DNA of 64,000 nt, from NCBI GenBank assembly GCA_963698995.1, contig CAVOTD010000007.1:62001-126000 (forward strand), read 5' to 3'. Of this stretch, positions 53,058 through 62,420 are shown piece by piece. The notes beneath the pieces are model-generated. The model saw only the letters and a program-made list of their open reading frames with translations, searched no databases and was not told the origin of the DNA. Position 1 is the stretch's first letter. Every line of letters begins with the position of its first letter. This DNA is from AP-15 sp963698995 (lineage in GTDB: Bacteria; Pseudomonadota; Alphaproteobacteria; ATCC43930; CGMCC-115725). The position numbers and the translations under genes are program-made.

Positions 53058-53122
53058 AGGACTGGGCGATGATATCGTCAGCAACAACTCGAGCCCGAGC
53101 CGGCTCGCTGTGAGGTGAAGCG

Positions 53123-53461
53123 ATGAAAAAGGTCGAAGCGATAATCAAGCCATTCAAGCTCGACGAGGTCAAGAATGCGCTGCACGAGGTCGGCATAACG
53201 GGAATGACCGTCAGCGAGGTCAAAGGTTTCGGTCGCCAGAAAGGGCACACCGAGGTCTATCGCGGGGCGGAATACGTGATCGACTTTCTGCCCAAGATCA
53301 AGATCGAGGTCGTGCTCGACGACGCGATCGTCGAACGGGCCGTGCAGGCCATTCAGGATACCGCGCGCACCGAGAAGATCGGCGACGGCAAGATTTTCGT
53401 GCTGCCCATCGAACAAGCCATCCGGATCCGCACCGGCGAGACCGGACCCGACGCGGTCTGA
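53123..53461 (+). CDS. glnK: Nitrogen regulatory protein PII (GlnK/GlnB)
   Basis: The ATG follows GAGGTGA. The 112 residues are full length for PII. The T-loop KGHTEVYRGAEYVIDF carries the uridylylation Tyr51. The B- and C-loop motifs are TARTEKIGDGKIFVLP and QAIRIRTGETGPDAV. PII trimers report 2-oxoglutarate, ATP and glutamine status and block AmtB by inserting the T-loop. Its position after amtB favours the name glnK, although GlnB cannot be excluded by sequence. Confidence 0.95.
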   Translation: MKKVEAIIKPFKLDEVKNALHEVGITGMTVSEVKGFGRQKGHTEVYRGAEYVIDFLPKIKIEVVLDDAIVERAVQAIQDTARTEKIGDGKIFVLPIEQAIRIRTGETGPDAV

Positions 53462-53635
53462 CGCGGCGTCACACGGCGGGATGGCTCCCGGGCCTCGTAC
53501 ACAGGCACCGCGCAGCGGCTTTATGAAGAGTTAATCGTAGGCCGTTGATAGGTCTCTCGAACCCTTATGGCCTTTAGCCAATCCTATCACTCTGCTCGGA
53601 AGAGCAAGTGGACCAACAGGATTGGCATAGTAATC

Positions 53636-53839
53636 ATGTCCAGCTTTTCACCGCAGGCGGTACGCACGCGACACCACTTCGAAATCGCGGAGAACGGGCG
53701 GGGTTACTGGGTAGCGAAGGACAAAGAAGGGCTGATCGGCGGCGTATTTCGCAGCCAGAACGATGCCCTCCGTTTCGCATTGTTTGAAGTGGGGGGCGAT
53801 AGCGCCTGCGTTAGGGTGCTCGGGCGAACCAACACCTGA
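53636..53839 (+). CDS. Small hypothetical protein
   Basis: The 67-residue frame starts at ATG 53636 (MSSFSPQAVRTRHHFEIAEN) and continues GRGYWVAKDKEGLIGGVFRS, QNDALRFALFEVGGDSACVR. The pattern HFEIxxNGxGxWxAxDxEGLxGG, then a helix, recalls short cytosolic proteins that combine a beta sheet and one helix (DUF2188-like). The ribosome site is poor. The frame is open upstream to 53567. It probably follows a separate promoter after the PII gene. Confidence 0.55.
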   Translation: MSSFSPQAVRTRHHFEIAENGRGYWVAKDKEGLIGGVFRSQNDALRFALFEVGGDSACVRVLGRTNT

Positions 53840-54299
53840 TCCAAGAGGCGGTTGTGACCGCTACGCGCCTGCAAAGTTGGGGGAGTTGGGAGTGGGTACG
53901 GTTGCTGCTCGTTTGCGGCTGACCGTATTCCGCTTCCTGGCTGCTTACACTCGCAATTGCGACCCCTTCGATCCGGTTTACGCGTTCTTTATGGCTCCGG
54001 CGCTCGTTCCCACTCGAAAACTTATTGGCTCATTGCTCTTTATAAGCGGACACCGCGCCGGGTGAGTAATCGGACGTTGACCATGGCTCTGTTGAATTTC
54101 GCAAAGGTTCGGGCTGAGCGTTTGCCGAAGCCCCCAATACACATGTGCTCGAGATAGCTGGGACGTTTCTCGTGTTGACGGGTATTGCGACCGGCATTCT
54201 GACGCTGCGCCTCGTCTTGGTGCTGATGCATGGCGTCATGCATTGAGAAAAGCCCGCGGTGTACCCGTCCCACGAGGCAACACCTAAAGGCAAACCGTA
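53840..54299. other. Intergenic stretch with one weak 33-codon membrane ORF
   Basis: About 460 bases with no convincing gene. The best candidate is GTG 54145 to 54246, encoding VLEIAGTFLVLTGIATGILT then LRLVLVLMHGVMH, a single-span peptide, but there is no clear ribosome site. Another open frame ends at 54065 (AARLRLTVFRFLAAYTRNCD) without a firm start. No RNA gene or terminator is recognised. Confidence 0.3.
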
Positions 54300-54635
54300 A
54301 TGGGCTTGCGCCTGAAAATATGTCGTGACGTTTGGGGGACCTGGAGCGTGCACGGGCTGTCGCCAGTGCCCGTATCACATCTTCCGAGCCTGTCGGCGAG
54401 CATAGATTATGCCCGCAAGCAATGTGCTGCAGCCCCGGCGACAATCGAGTTGTTGCTCGACGGGCTTTACGTGGTAATCCACCAGGAACTCGGCTGGCCG
54501 CGTCGCCTCCTTGCTCCCGAGGGGCCCGTCGCGGCCGCTGCTAAAGCCAAACGCGCTGGCGCACCGATATGGAGCCGATTTCTGGCATTGCTGACGGGAC
54601 CGCGACGGTCGCAATGCCGAACACAATCCGGGTGA
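54300..54635 (+). CDS. Hypothetical protein
   Basis: The ATG at 54300 follows AAAGG. The 111 residues read GLRLKICRDVWGTWSVHGLS then ASIDYARKQCAAAPATIELL and LDGLYVVIHQELGWPRRLLA. A strand-helix-strand core of this type (WSVHGL...SIDYAR...IELLVDG) looks like a small conserved cytosolic fold, perhaps related to the upstream 67-residue protein. The basic tail is probably disordered. It ends three bases before the stop of the convergent antiporter gene. Confidence 0.55.
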   Translation: MGLRLKICRDVWGTWSVHGLSPVPVSHLPSLSASIDYARKQCAAAPATIELLLDGLYVVIHQELGWPRRLLAPEGPVAAAAKAKRAGAPIWSRFLALLTGPRRSQCRTQSG

Positions 54636-54638
54636 AAG

Positions 54639-57153
54639 CTAGACTGAGACGGCCTCGGGTGTCCGACCGCTCTCGTCCCGGTTCATCGAGAGCCGCTCCT
54701 CCGCGATCCGATTTATCGTCGTTCTCGCCTCCGGATTTGCCGCCAGGAAACGCTCGAACTCGGCTTTTCGCAATACGAGCAGCCGGCAATAGGTGAGAGC
54801 CACCACATCGGCCTGTCGCGGCCGCCCCGAGAGCAGCGCCATTTCGCCAAAGAACTCGCCGCTGCCGAGCCGCACCCGGTGTGCCGGCAACCTCACCTCG
54901 ACGGCCCCGGATGCAATGAAGAAGACCGCGTCGCCCCGGTGTCCCCGGCGGATGATGCGCTCGTTGGGCACGGTAAAGCGCGGCCGCAACAGCTTGGCCA
55001 CACGATCGAGCTGCGCCTCGTCGAGGCCTGACAGGATATCCAGCCTTTCGATCAGGCGATGCCTGTTCAAGCCGATTTCGAAACGCGGCCGCGGCTCGGC
55101 GACGCGGGTACCCGCAATACCTTTCTTCAGATCGTCATAGAGCTCCTGCGGGATCAACCCTTCTTCGAACAGCGCCTCATACCGTCCCATTTCCTGCCGA
55201 ACTGCCGATTGCCGAAGAAATCTAGCCTCGAGAGTGGCCACGTAGTCGGGGTATTGACGACGGAGCGCGTCCAAGGCGTCACCAACTTCTTCCCGACGGC
55301 GCGCGATGATTTCGCCGGTGATTTCGGTGAGGCGCTCCTCGAAAACCGAGCGTAACCGCTCGTCGTTGAAGCCGACGAGCCTGTCGACCAGCAGCCGAGT
55401 GACCAACAACAGCTCGAACTCGGTCCGCCAGGCCCTCCGCCACGAAACGTTGAATTCTGAGATGCCGGTAGAGGAAATAGGCGGCTCGAAAGGCAGCGGG
55501 AAACGAGAGTGCCGCTTCTGCAGCTCCCCGGTATCCGAGGCGGCCTTCGGCCCGTGCACCCTCAACGAGGGCATCTGCATTCCGCAACAATAGTTGTACG
55601 GTCGCCGGTGAAGCGATCTGGTCGGCGCGGGCTTCGAGGACAAGCACGCGCTCCTGGTTCGCCAGTGCGATCAAAGCAATCGCCAGCCGGTCCCGCTCGG
55701 GGAGCCGTTCGGCTTCGTCGCGCGCGTTCGCGGCGGCTATCCAGGCCTGGTAGGGTTCGATGACCTGCTCGACCGAAGTTTGAGCGAGAGCGTGGTATTG
55801 CGCCATTTGGCGCACCGCGTCGGAAACTTCGGCGTAAGCAACCGCGAGGACGCGGTCCCGCAAGACCTGGTTTCGCGGCGATAGACGATCGAGGCCCAGG
55901 AGCGCGATGACCAGACGCAATGTTGCACCGTTGATGAACAGCGTGAACAACACGAAACCGGTCGCGAGCACGGCGATGAAACGCTGCGTCTCCGGGCCAA
56001 GGGCCTTGTTCTCGGTCGCCGCAAGAGCCAGGACCAAGGTCAGCGCCCCGCGCAATCCGCCCCAGATGATGGCCAGCTTGTAGGCGGAACTGATCGGCTG
56101 CGTCAGTTTGAAGAACTCGAGCAGGGGCATCAGCACAAACAGCACCAGGGCGCGGGCCGCGAACGCCGCCGCGATAAGCACGAGCAACAGCAGCAGATCA
56201 TGCGCCCCGATATTTCCAAGAAGGCTCGGGACGAGTATCGATGCGAGAACAAAGACCAGAGAGCGCGCCCAAAACGCGATCTGATCCCAGAGATCGACCA
56301 GGAACGCCCAGTTGTAAGGGGCGATCCGGGAACGCCCGAGCGCGCTGACGGTCAATCCCGCTCCCAGCACGGCGACGATCCCCGAGACGTGAAAGAGGCG
56401 TTCCGCGGCAATGAAGACGCCATAGGGGAGCGCCAGGGTCAGCGTGGCCTCTGCAAGCCGATCGTCGCGCAGCCAGGGAACGATGGATAGCAACGCGCGC
56501 CCGGCGAGGAGTCCCAACACCCCGCCGCCGATGAACGCCAGGAAAAACTCCCGCAACCCGGAGCCTATATCCGGCTCACGAGCGGTAGCGATCATTCCAA
56601 GCAAAACGGCGAACAATGCTATTGCGGTCGCATCGTTTAGAAGTGCCTCGCCCTCCACCAGGCGGGTCAACCTTGCGGGTGCGCCAATGTCACGAAAGAT
56701 GGCGATCACCGCAGCCGGGTCGGTGGTCGACACAACGGCACCGAGCAGCAGGCACGCCACCAGTGGGACGCCGGCAAGCGGCCACAGCGCCAGACCGGTC
56801 ACCGCAGTCGTGATCAGCGTCGCGACGATGGCAAGCAACAGGATCGGCGCTGCATCGTCGAGCATGCGGCGCACATCGGTGGCGATCCCAGCCTCGAACA
56901 CCAACAGCGGCAAGAAGACGTAGATGAAGGTGGGGGAGCTGACCGGCAGTTCGACAAATATGTCGGCGAAGGCGCCGGTTTGGGTGGTCCAGCCCAGCCG
57001 GGCCATGACCGCCGGAAAGCCGCCCAAAGCCAACCCGACCACACCGAGGAGCACAGGTGGCGGCAGTTTCAGGTAAGTGGCGAGAGGCTGGCAAAGACCG
57101 ACGACGACCAGCAGGGCGGTAATAACGATCAGCACGAAGGCGATGTCGAGCAT
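54639..57153 (-). pseudogene. Na+/H+ antiporter (CPA1 type) with C-terminal cyclic-nucleotide-binding domain, one +1 frameshift
   Basis: From ATG 57153 the protein has about twelve spans of a CPA1 antiporter: PPPVLLGVVGLALGGFPAVM, LLGAVVSTTDPAAVIAIFRD with the ion-binding Asp region, EGEALLNDATAIALFAVLLG, and GGLRGALTLVLALAATENKA. The cytosolic linker reaches QRFVAEGLADR, where one extra base at 55419-55421 breaks the frame. Translation then continues as FELLLVTRLLVDRLVGFNDE to a CNBD near the C-terminus (VRLGSGEFFGEMALLSGRPR; IASGAVEVRLPAHR). Corrected length is about 837 residues. CNBD fusion would let cAMP or cGMP regulate Na+/H+ exchange. Confidence 0.85.
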
Positions 57154-57570
57154 GGACGCCGAGAATTGTTGAATCCAGAAAAGCCGGGCGCAACGGATGC
57201 CTTGCTCCCAACGGGTATTTTACCGTCGGTCGGTCCGCCAGGACACCAAAACCGAGAGACTTTCTGAATTCGCCGTTTCTCTCGGCGACATTGCCGATGG
57301 CGGAGTTGCAGGTATCAGCTAATCAGGAGACGAATGTCAGCTGAGGCCTCCAAGATCTTTATGGGCCGCTTATGCCACCCAACCCTAAAGCCTCTCGATC
57401 TTTAATGCGTGAAAGTACACTTCACTCGCCAGCAAACTCGGACTTGGGTGCGAAATACAGCCGCGTCCGAGCCGGGATAACGCGCGGGTAGTTGACACGT
57501 TTTTGCGATTTCGGGATTCGCCGATACGGCGCAGGCAGTGCCGGATCGCTAATTCTCTTAAGGTGTTGCC
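57154..57570. other. Divergent promoter region between antiporter and kdp operon
   Basis: About 415 bases between the leftward antiporter and the rightward kdp genes. It must hold both promoters and probably a KdpE-binding site, but no unambiguous operator or -35/-10 pair stands out. No RNA gene is seen. Confidence 0.4.
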
Positions 57571-57654
57571 ATGCTGGATCTTGTGCTCCTCGCGATCGGT
57601 GTCAGCTTTTTCGTGGCTTCCATCCTCTACGTGCTCGCCTGCGAAAGAATGTGA
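57571..57654 (+). CDS. 27-residue membrane peptide preceding kdpF
   Basis: ATG 57571 to TGA 57654 encodes MLDLVLLAIGVSFFVASILY then VLACERM. AAGGTG lies just upstream as a ribosome site. The peptide is one hydrophobic span with an acidic N-end and a charged tail (CERM). It is seven bases from kdpF and in the same direction, so it is likely part of the kdp transcript. Small hydrophobic ORFs are common just before kdpF in proteobacterial kdp operons; I recall this only in general. Confidence 0.6.
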   Translation: MLDLVLLAIGVSFFVASILYVLACERM

Positions 57655-57661
57655 GACGGCT

Positions 57662-57751
57662 ATGCTGTTCGATTACATTCTCGGCTCGATCGTCGGCATC
57701 GTAATCGTGGTCTATCTCGTTTACGCGTTGATCAACCCCGAGCGGTTCTAG
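57662..57751 (+). CDS. kdpF: K(+)-transporting ATPase subunit KdpF
   Basis: ATG 57662 to TAG 57751 encodes 29 residues, MLFDYILGSIVGIVIVVYLV then YALINPERF. The single span ending in YALIxPERF is the hallmark of KdpF, which stabilises the KdpABC complex by lipid-like contact. It lies ten bases before kdpA. Confidence 0.85.
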   Translation: MLFDYILGSIVGIVIVVYLVYALINPERF

Positions 57752-57760
57752 GAGCTTGCG

Positions 57761-59497
57761 ATGACCATCACCGGATGGGTCCAGATCGCGCTGTTCAGCG
57801 TGATTGTGATCCTGATTGCCCGGCCGTTCGGCGGCTACATGACGCGCGTCTTTGCCGGCGAGCGGACGTTTCTCAGCCCGCTTTTGCGGCCGGTCGAGCG
57901 CGCGGTCTATTGGTGCTGCGGCGTCGACGAGAACGAGGAGCAGCATTGGCTGACCTATGCCGTCGCGATGCTATTCTTCAGCGTCGTCGGCTTTCTGACC
58001 TTGTACGCGTTGCAGCGCCTGCAGTGGTACCTGCCGTTCAACCCGCAGGGTCAAACCGGGGTCGAGCAGAGCAGCGCTTTCAATACGTCGGTCAGTTTTG
58101 TCACCAACACGAACTGGCAGTCCTATGTGCCGGAAACCACGATGGGCTACCTCGTGCAGATGGCTGGGCTGACGGTGCATAATTTCGTGTCGGCGGCGAC
58201 CGGCATCGCGCTCGCACTGGCGCTGATCCGCGGCTTCGCCCGGCGCGAGGCTAAAGCGATCGGCAATTTCTGGGTCGATCTGACCCGCACCACGCTCTAC
58301 GTGCTGCTGCCGCTGTCGATCGTCATCGGCCTCTTCTATGTCTGGCAAGGCATGCCGCAGAATATCGGCCCTTATGTCGACGCGACGATCCTCGAGGGCG
58401 CCAAGCAGACGATCGCACAAGGCCCGGTCGCCTCGCAGGAGGCGATCAAGATCCTCGGTACGAATGGCGGCGGTTTCCTGAACGCCAACTCGGCGCATCC
58501 TTACGAGAACCCGACGCCGCTGACCAATTTCATCCAGCTGATCTCGATCTTCTCGATCGGGGCTGCGCTGACCAACGTGCTTGGCCGAATGGTGCATGAC
58601 GAGCGCCAAGGCTGGGCGATTTTTGCCGCGATGGGCTTGCTGTTCCTTGCAGGCGTGACGACCGCTTACTGGTCCGAATCGCACGGCAATCCTGCCCTTG
58701 CCGCATTCAACGTGGATTCAGTGGCGAGCTCGGTTCAGGGCGGCGGCAATATGGAAGGCAAGGAGGTCCGATTCGGCCCCGCCCTATCGGCCCTCTACGC
58801 GACTGTGACCACCGATACGTCATGCGGCGCTGTCAACTCGATGCATGACAGCTTCCTGCCAGTGGGCGGTATGGTGCCGCTGATCGACATTCAATTGGGC
58901 GAAGTGATCTTTGGCGGCGTCGGCTCGGGTCTTTACGGCATGCTCGCCTTCGCCATCGTCGCGATGTTCGTCGCCGGGCTGATGGTCGGGCGCACCCCCG
59001 AATATCTCGGCAAGAAGCTCGAGGCAAAGGAGGTCAAGATGACCATTCTTGCCCTGTTGAGTTTGCCGTTGTCGATCCTTGGGTGGACCGCGCTCGCGAC
59101 GGTAGTGCCGCCGGGGCTCGCCGGGATCGCCAATGCCGGGCCGCACGGTTTTTCGGAGATCCTCTATGCGTATACATCGGGCACCGGCAACAATGGCAGC
59201 GCCTTCGCTGGAATCTCGGCGAATACGCTGTTCTATAACACGACGATTGCCGGCGCGATGCTGATCGGTCGCTTCATCTTCGTCATCCCACTTCTGGCCG
59301 TGGCAGGATCGCTGGCGCAAAAGAAACTCCTGGCTCCATCGGCCGGGACCTTCCCAACAAACCGGCCGCTCTTTGTGGGCCTCCTCGTCGGTGTCGTGCT
59401 GATCATCGGCGGGCTCACCTATTTCCCGGCGATATCGCTCGGGCCGGCGGTCGAACAGGTCGCGATGAACCAGGGCAAGATCTTCCCGGCGCCATAA
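57761..59497 (+). CDS. kdpA: Potassium-transporting ATPase potassium-binding subunit KdpA
   Basis: The ATG follows AGGAG. The 578 residues are full length with about ten spans. Selectivity-filter loops of the four-repeat pore are visible: SFVTNTNWQSYVPETTMGYL, ILGTNGGGFLNANSAHPYEN, VTTDTSCGAVNSMHDSFLPV and AYTSGTGNNGSAFAGISANT. KdpA selects and passes K+ into the KdpFABC pump. A REP-like element separates it from kdpB. Confidence 0.97.
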   Translation: MTITGWVQIALFSVIVILIARPFGGYMTRVFAGERTFLSPLLRPVERAVYWCCGVDENEEQHWLTYAVAMLFFSVVGFLTLYALQRLQWYLPFNPQGQTGVEQSSAFNTSVSFVTNTNWQSYVPETTMGYLVQMAGLTVHNFVSAATGIALALALIRGFARREAKAIGNFWVDLTRTTLYVLLPLSIVIGLFYVWQGMPQNIGPYVDATILEGAKQTIAQGPVASQEAIKILGTNGGGFLNANSAHPYENPTPLTNFIQLISIFSIGAALTNVLGRMVHDERQGWAIFAAMGLLFLAGVTTAYWSESHGNPALAAFNVDSVASSVQGGGNMEGKEVRFGPALSALYATVTTDTSCGAVNSMHDSFLPVGGMVPLIDIQLGEVIFGGVGSGLYGMLAFAIVAMFVAGLMVGRTPEYLGKKLEAKEVKMTILALLSLPLSILGWTALATVVPPGLAGIANAGPHGFSEILYAYTSGTGNNGSAFAGISANTLFYNTTIAGAMLIGRFIFVIPLLAVAGSLAQKKLLAPSAGTFPTNRPLFVGLLVGVVLIIGGLTYFPAISLGPAVEQVAMNQGKIFPAP

Positions 59498-59503
59498 CCC
59501 ACT

Positions 59504-59583
59504 CGTCACCCCCGCGACGGGGGGTTCAGGGTAGCCGCGAAGGTCCTGAAGCACAGGATTTCCGCTTTCGCCGGAATGACGAA
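59504..59583. repeat. REP-like palindromic element between kdpA and kdpB
   Basis: The element starts cgtcacccccgcgacggggg and ends gatttccgctttcgccggaa followed by tgacg. It resembles the element at 15002-15107 in inverted orientation: GC hairpin ends, CGTCA/TGACG termini and a variable middle. Lying inside the kdp operon, it may reduce read-through or protect the upstream message. Confidence 0.55.
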
Positions 59584-59606
59584 TAACATTATGAGGCACT
59601 TTTCAG

Positions 59607-61781
59607 ATGACCGACATCTCCCCGATCATGATCGGCTCGCCGGAGACCGGGCTTTACAAGCGCCAGCTTCGTCCGCTGTCGATTTTCGACCGCTCGCTGA
59701 TCGTGCCGGCGATCGGCGCGTCGTTCCGCAAGCTCGATCCGCGCACCCTGGTCAAGAACCCGGTTATGTTCTGCGTCGAGATCGTCTCGGTGTTGACCAC
59801 GATCTTCTTTCTGCGTGACCTGCTCGCCGGCGCTGGCAAAGTGGTCGGCACCAACGCGCTGTTCTCGGGGCAGATCACCGTCTGGCTGTGGTTTACTGTG
59901 ATCTTCGCCAATTTTGCGGAAGCCGTCGCGGAGGGGCGCGGCAAGGCGCAGGCCGACACGTTGCGCCGGACCCGGACCGAAACCAAGGCCAAGCGCCTGC
60001 AGACCGCACAGTCGCGCAATTTCGATTTCGTCGATGCGGCCGCTCTTAAACCCGGCGATCTGGTGTTGGTCGAGGCCGGCGATTTGATCCCGAGCGATGG
60101 TGAAGTGGTCGAGGGTGTGGCCTCGGTCGACGAGTCGGCGATCACCGGCGAATCAGCGCCTGTCATCCGCGAGAGTGGCGGGGATCGCTCGGCAGTGACG
60201 GGGGGCACCCGGGTCACCTCCGATTGGCTTCGGGTGCGGATCACTGCGGCGCAGGGGTCGACCTTTCTCGACCGCATGATCGCGCTAGTCGAGGGTGCAG
60301 TGCGACAGAAGACGCCGAACGAGATTGCACTAAACATCCTGCTGGCCGGCATGACGCTGATCTTTGTCTTTGCGACCGTGACCATTCCCAGCTTTGCGTC
60401 CTATGCCGGGGGTGCGGTATCGGTTGTCGTTCTGGTTGCGCTTTTCGTAACCCTGATACCGACGACGATCGGCGCGCTATTGTCGGCGATTGGCATCGCC
60501 GGCATGGATCGGCTCGTCCGCTTCAATGTGCTCGCCATGTCGGGTCGCGCAGTCGAAGCCGCAGGTGATGTCGATACGTTGCTGCTCGACAAGACCGGTA
60601 CGATCACTCTTGGCAATCGGCAAGCGACCGAGTTCATCCCGCTTTCCAGTATTGCCGAAAGCGAGCTTGCAGATGTGGCCCAGCTCGCCTCGCTTTCCGA
60701 CGAAACTCCCGAAGGCCGCTCGATCGTCGTATTGGCAAAGGAGAAATACGGGCTGCGGGGGCGCGAGATGGCGCCGCTCAATGCCCGCTTTGTGCCGTTT
60801 TCAGCCCAAACCCGGATGAGCGGCATCGATGTTGACCGTGTCTCGATCCGTAAGGGTGCGGTAGATGCCGTAGTCGCGTTCGCCGAGGGCGGCAGCGCGA
60901 GTCCACTGTGGCACAGCGCCGCTGGGGGCACTCAGGTGGCATTGCGCGTCGCGCCGGTTTCCGAGGTCGTGCGGGAGATGACGGTTATTGCCGAGCGGAT
61001 TGCCCGAGAGGGTGGGACCCCGCTCGCGGTCGCCAGAGACGATCGGCTGCTCGGTGTCATTCATCTAAAGGACATCGTCAAGGGTGGCATCCGAGAACGC
61101 TTCGCCGAATTGCGGCAGATGGGCATTCGCACTGTGATGATCACCGGCGACAACCCGCTGACGGCAACGGCGATAGCTGCGGAATCGGGAGTCGATGACT
61201 TTCTTGCTCAGGCGACGCCCGAGAACAAGCTCGAGCTGATCCGCGAAGAGCAGTCGAAAGGCAAGCTCGTCGCGATGTGCGGCGACGGCACAAACGATGC
61301 GCCGGCGCTGGCTCAGGCCGATGTCGGGGTCGCGATGAACACGGGCACGATGGCGGCGCGCGAAGCCGGCAACATGGTCGATCTCGACAGTGACCCTACC
61401 AAGCTCATCGAGATCATCGCGATCGGCAAGCAGCTGCTGATGACGCGCGGCGCGCTGACCACGTTCTCGATCGCCAACGACGTCGCGAAATATTTTGCCA
61501 TCATTCCGGCAATGTTTGTGGCGTTCTATCCTGAACTCGGCGTTCTCAACGTGATGCATCTGCACTCGCCGGAGAGCGCGATCCTTTCGGCGATCATCTT
61601 CAACGCGCTGATCATCACCGCGCTGATCCCGCTCAGCTTGCGCGGGGTCGCCTATCGTCCGGCGGGTGCCGCCAGCATCCTGCGCCGGAACCTGCTGATC
61701 TATGGTCTTGGCGGGATCATCGTACCGTTCATCGGCATCAAGCTGATCGATCTCGCCATCACCGCGATCGGCCTAGCCTGA
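59607..61781 (+). CDS. kdpB: Potassium-transporting P-type ATPase subunit KdpB
   Basis: The 724-residue P-type ATPase carries the phosphorylated Asp328 in LLDKTGTITLGNR. The TGES-type loop is SAITGESAPVIRES and the hinge motif is MCGDGTNDAPALAQADVGVA. Kdp-specific stretches include EGRGKAQADTLRRTRTETKA and AMNTGTMAAREAGNMVDLDS. It hydrolyses ATP and moves K+ in the KdpFABC complex under K+ limitation. GAGG precedes the ATG at 59607. Confidence 0.97.
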   Translation: MTDISPIMIGSPETGLYKRQLRPLSIFDRSLIVPAIGASFRKLDPRTLVKNPVMFCVEIVSVLTTIFFLRDLLAGAGKVVGTNALFSGQITVWLWFTVIFANFAEAVAEGRGKAQADTLRRTRTETKAKRLQTAQSRNFDFVDAAALKPGDLVLVEAGDLIPSDGEVVEGVASVDESAITGESAPVIRESGGDRSAVTGGTRVTSDWLRVRITAAQGSTFLDRMIALVEGAVRQKTPNEIALNILLAGMTLIFVFATVTIPSFASYAGGAVSVVVLVALFVTLIPTTIGALLSAIGIAGMDRLVRFNVLAMSGRAVEAAGDVDTLLLDKTGTITLGNRQATEFIPLSSIAESELADVAQLASLSDETPEGRSIVVLAKEKYGLRGREMAPLNARFVPFSAQTRMSGIDVDRVSIRKGAVDAVVAFAEGGSASPLWHSAAGGTQVALRVAPVSEVVREMTVIAERIAREGGTPLAVARDDRLLGVIHLKDIVKGGIRERFAELRQMGIRTVMITGDNPLTATAIAAESGVDDFLAQATPENKLELIREEQSKGKLVAMCGDGTNDAPALAQADVGVAMNTGTMAAREAGNMVDLDSDPTKLIEIIAIGKQLLMTRGALTTFSIANDVAKYFAIIPAMFVAFYPELGVLNVMHLHSPESAILSAIIFNALIITALIPLSLRGVAYRPAGAASILRRNLLIYGLGGIIVPFIGIKLIDLAITAIGLA

Positions 61782-61792
61782 GGATTCACGAC

Positions 61793-62392
61793 ATGTTGCG
61801 GCAAATCCGTCCCGCTATTTTGATGATCGTCGTCATGACGGTCATCACCGGTCTGATCTATCCGCTTGGCATGACCGGGCTGGCGCAGCTGGTCTTTCCG
61901 CATCAGGCCAATGGCAGCCTGATCGAGAAGGACGGCAAGGTGATCGGCTCCGAACTGATCGGCCAGAACTTCACGGACGACAAATATTTCCACGGCCGCC
62001 CGTCGGCGACCACCGATACCGATCCGAACGATGCGACGAAGACGGTACCGGCGCCCTACAACGCGGCAAACTCGGGCGGGTCGAACCTCGGGCCGACGAG
62101 CCAGGCGCTGATTGACCGGGTCAAGAACGATGCCGAAAAGCTCGAGGCGGAGAATAAGTCGGCGCCCATCCCGGTTGATCTGGTGACCACCTCGGCGAGC
62201 GGCCTCGACCCCGATGTCACTCCGGCCGCCGCGGAGTTTCAGGTGTTGCGCGTCGCGAAGGCGCGCCACCTCTCGCCGGACAAGGTCCGCGCCTTGGTCG
62301 CGGATATGACCCAAGACCGATTTCTCGGCATTCTCGGCGAGAAGCGGGTCAACGTCCTGAAGCTCAATCTCGCGCTTGATCAAATGCACTAG
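61793..62392 (+). CDS. kdpC: Potassium-transporting ATPase subunit KdpC
   Basis: The ATG follows GAGGA. The 199 residues have one N-terminal span (PAILMIVVMTVITGLIYPLG) and the periplasmic KdpC domain: GQNFTDDKYFHGRPSATTDT, AANSGGSNLGPTSQALIDRV, VTTSASGLDPDVTPAAAEFQ. The sequence is full length. KdpC assembles and stabilises the pump beside KdpB. It starts 11 bases after kdpB. Confidence 0.96.
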   Translation: MLRQIRPAILMIVVMTVITGLIYPLGMTGLAQLVFPHQANGSLIEKDGKVIGSELIGQNFTDDKYFHGRPSATTDTDPNDATKTVPAPYNAANSGGSNLGPTSQALIDRVKNDAEKLEAENKSAPIPVDLVTTSASGLDPDVTPAAAEFQVLRVAKARHLSPDKVRALVADMTQDRFLGILGEKRVNVLKLNLALDQMH

Positions 62393-62420
62393 ACCGGGCG
62401 GAATGCGCTAGACTGGGAGC

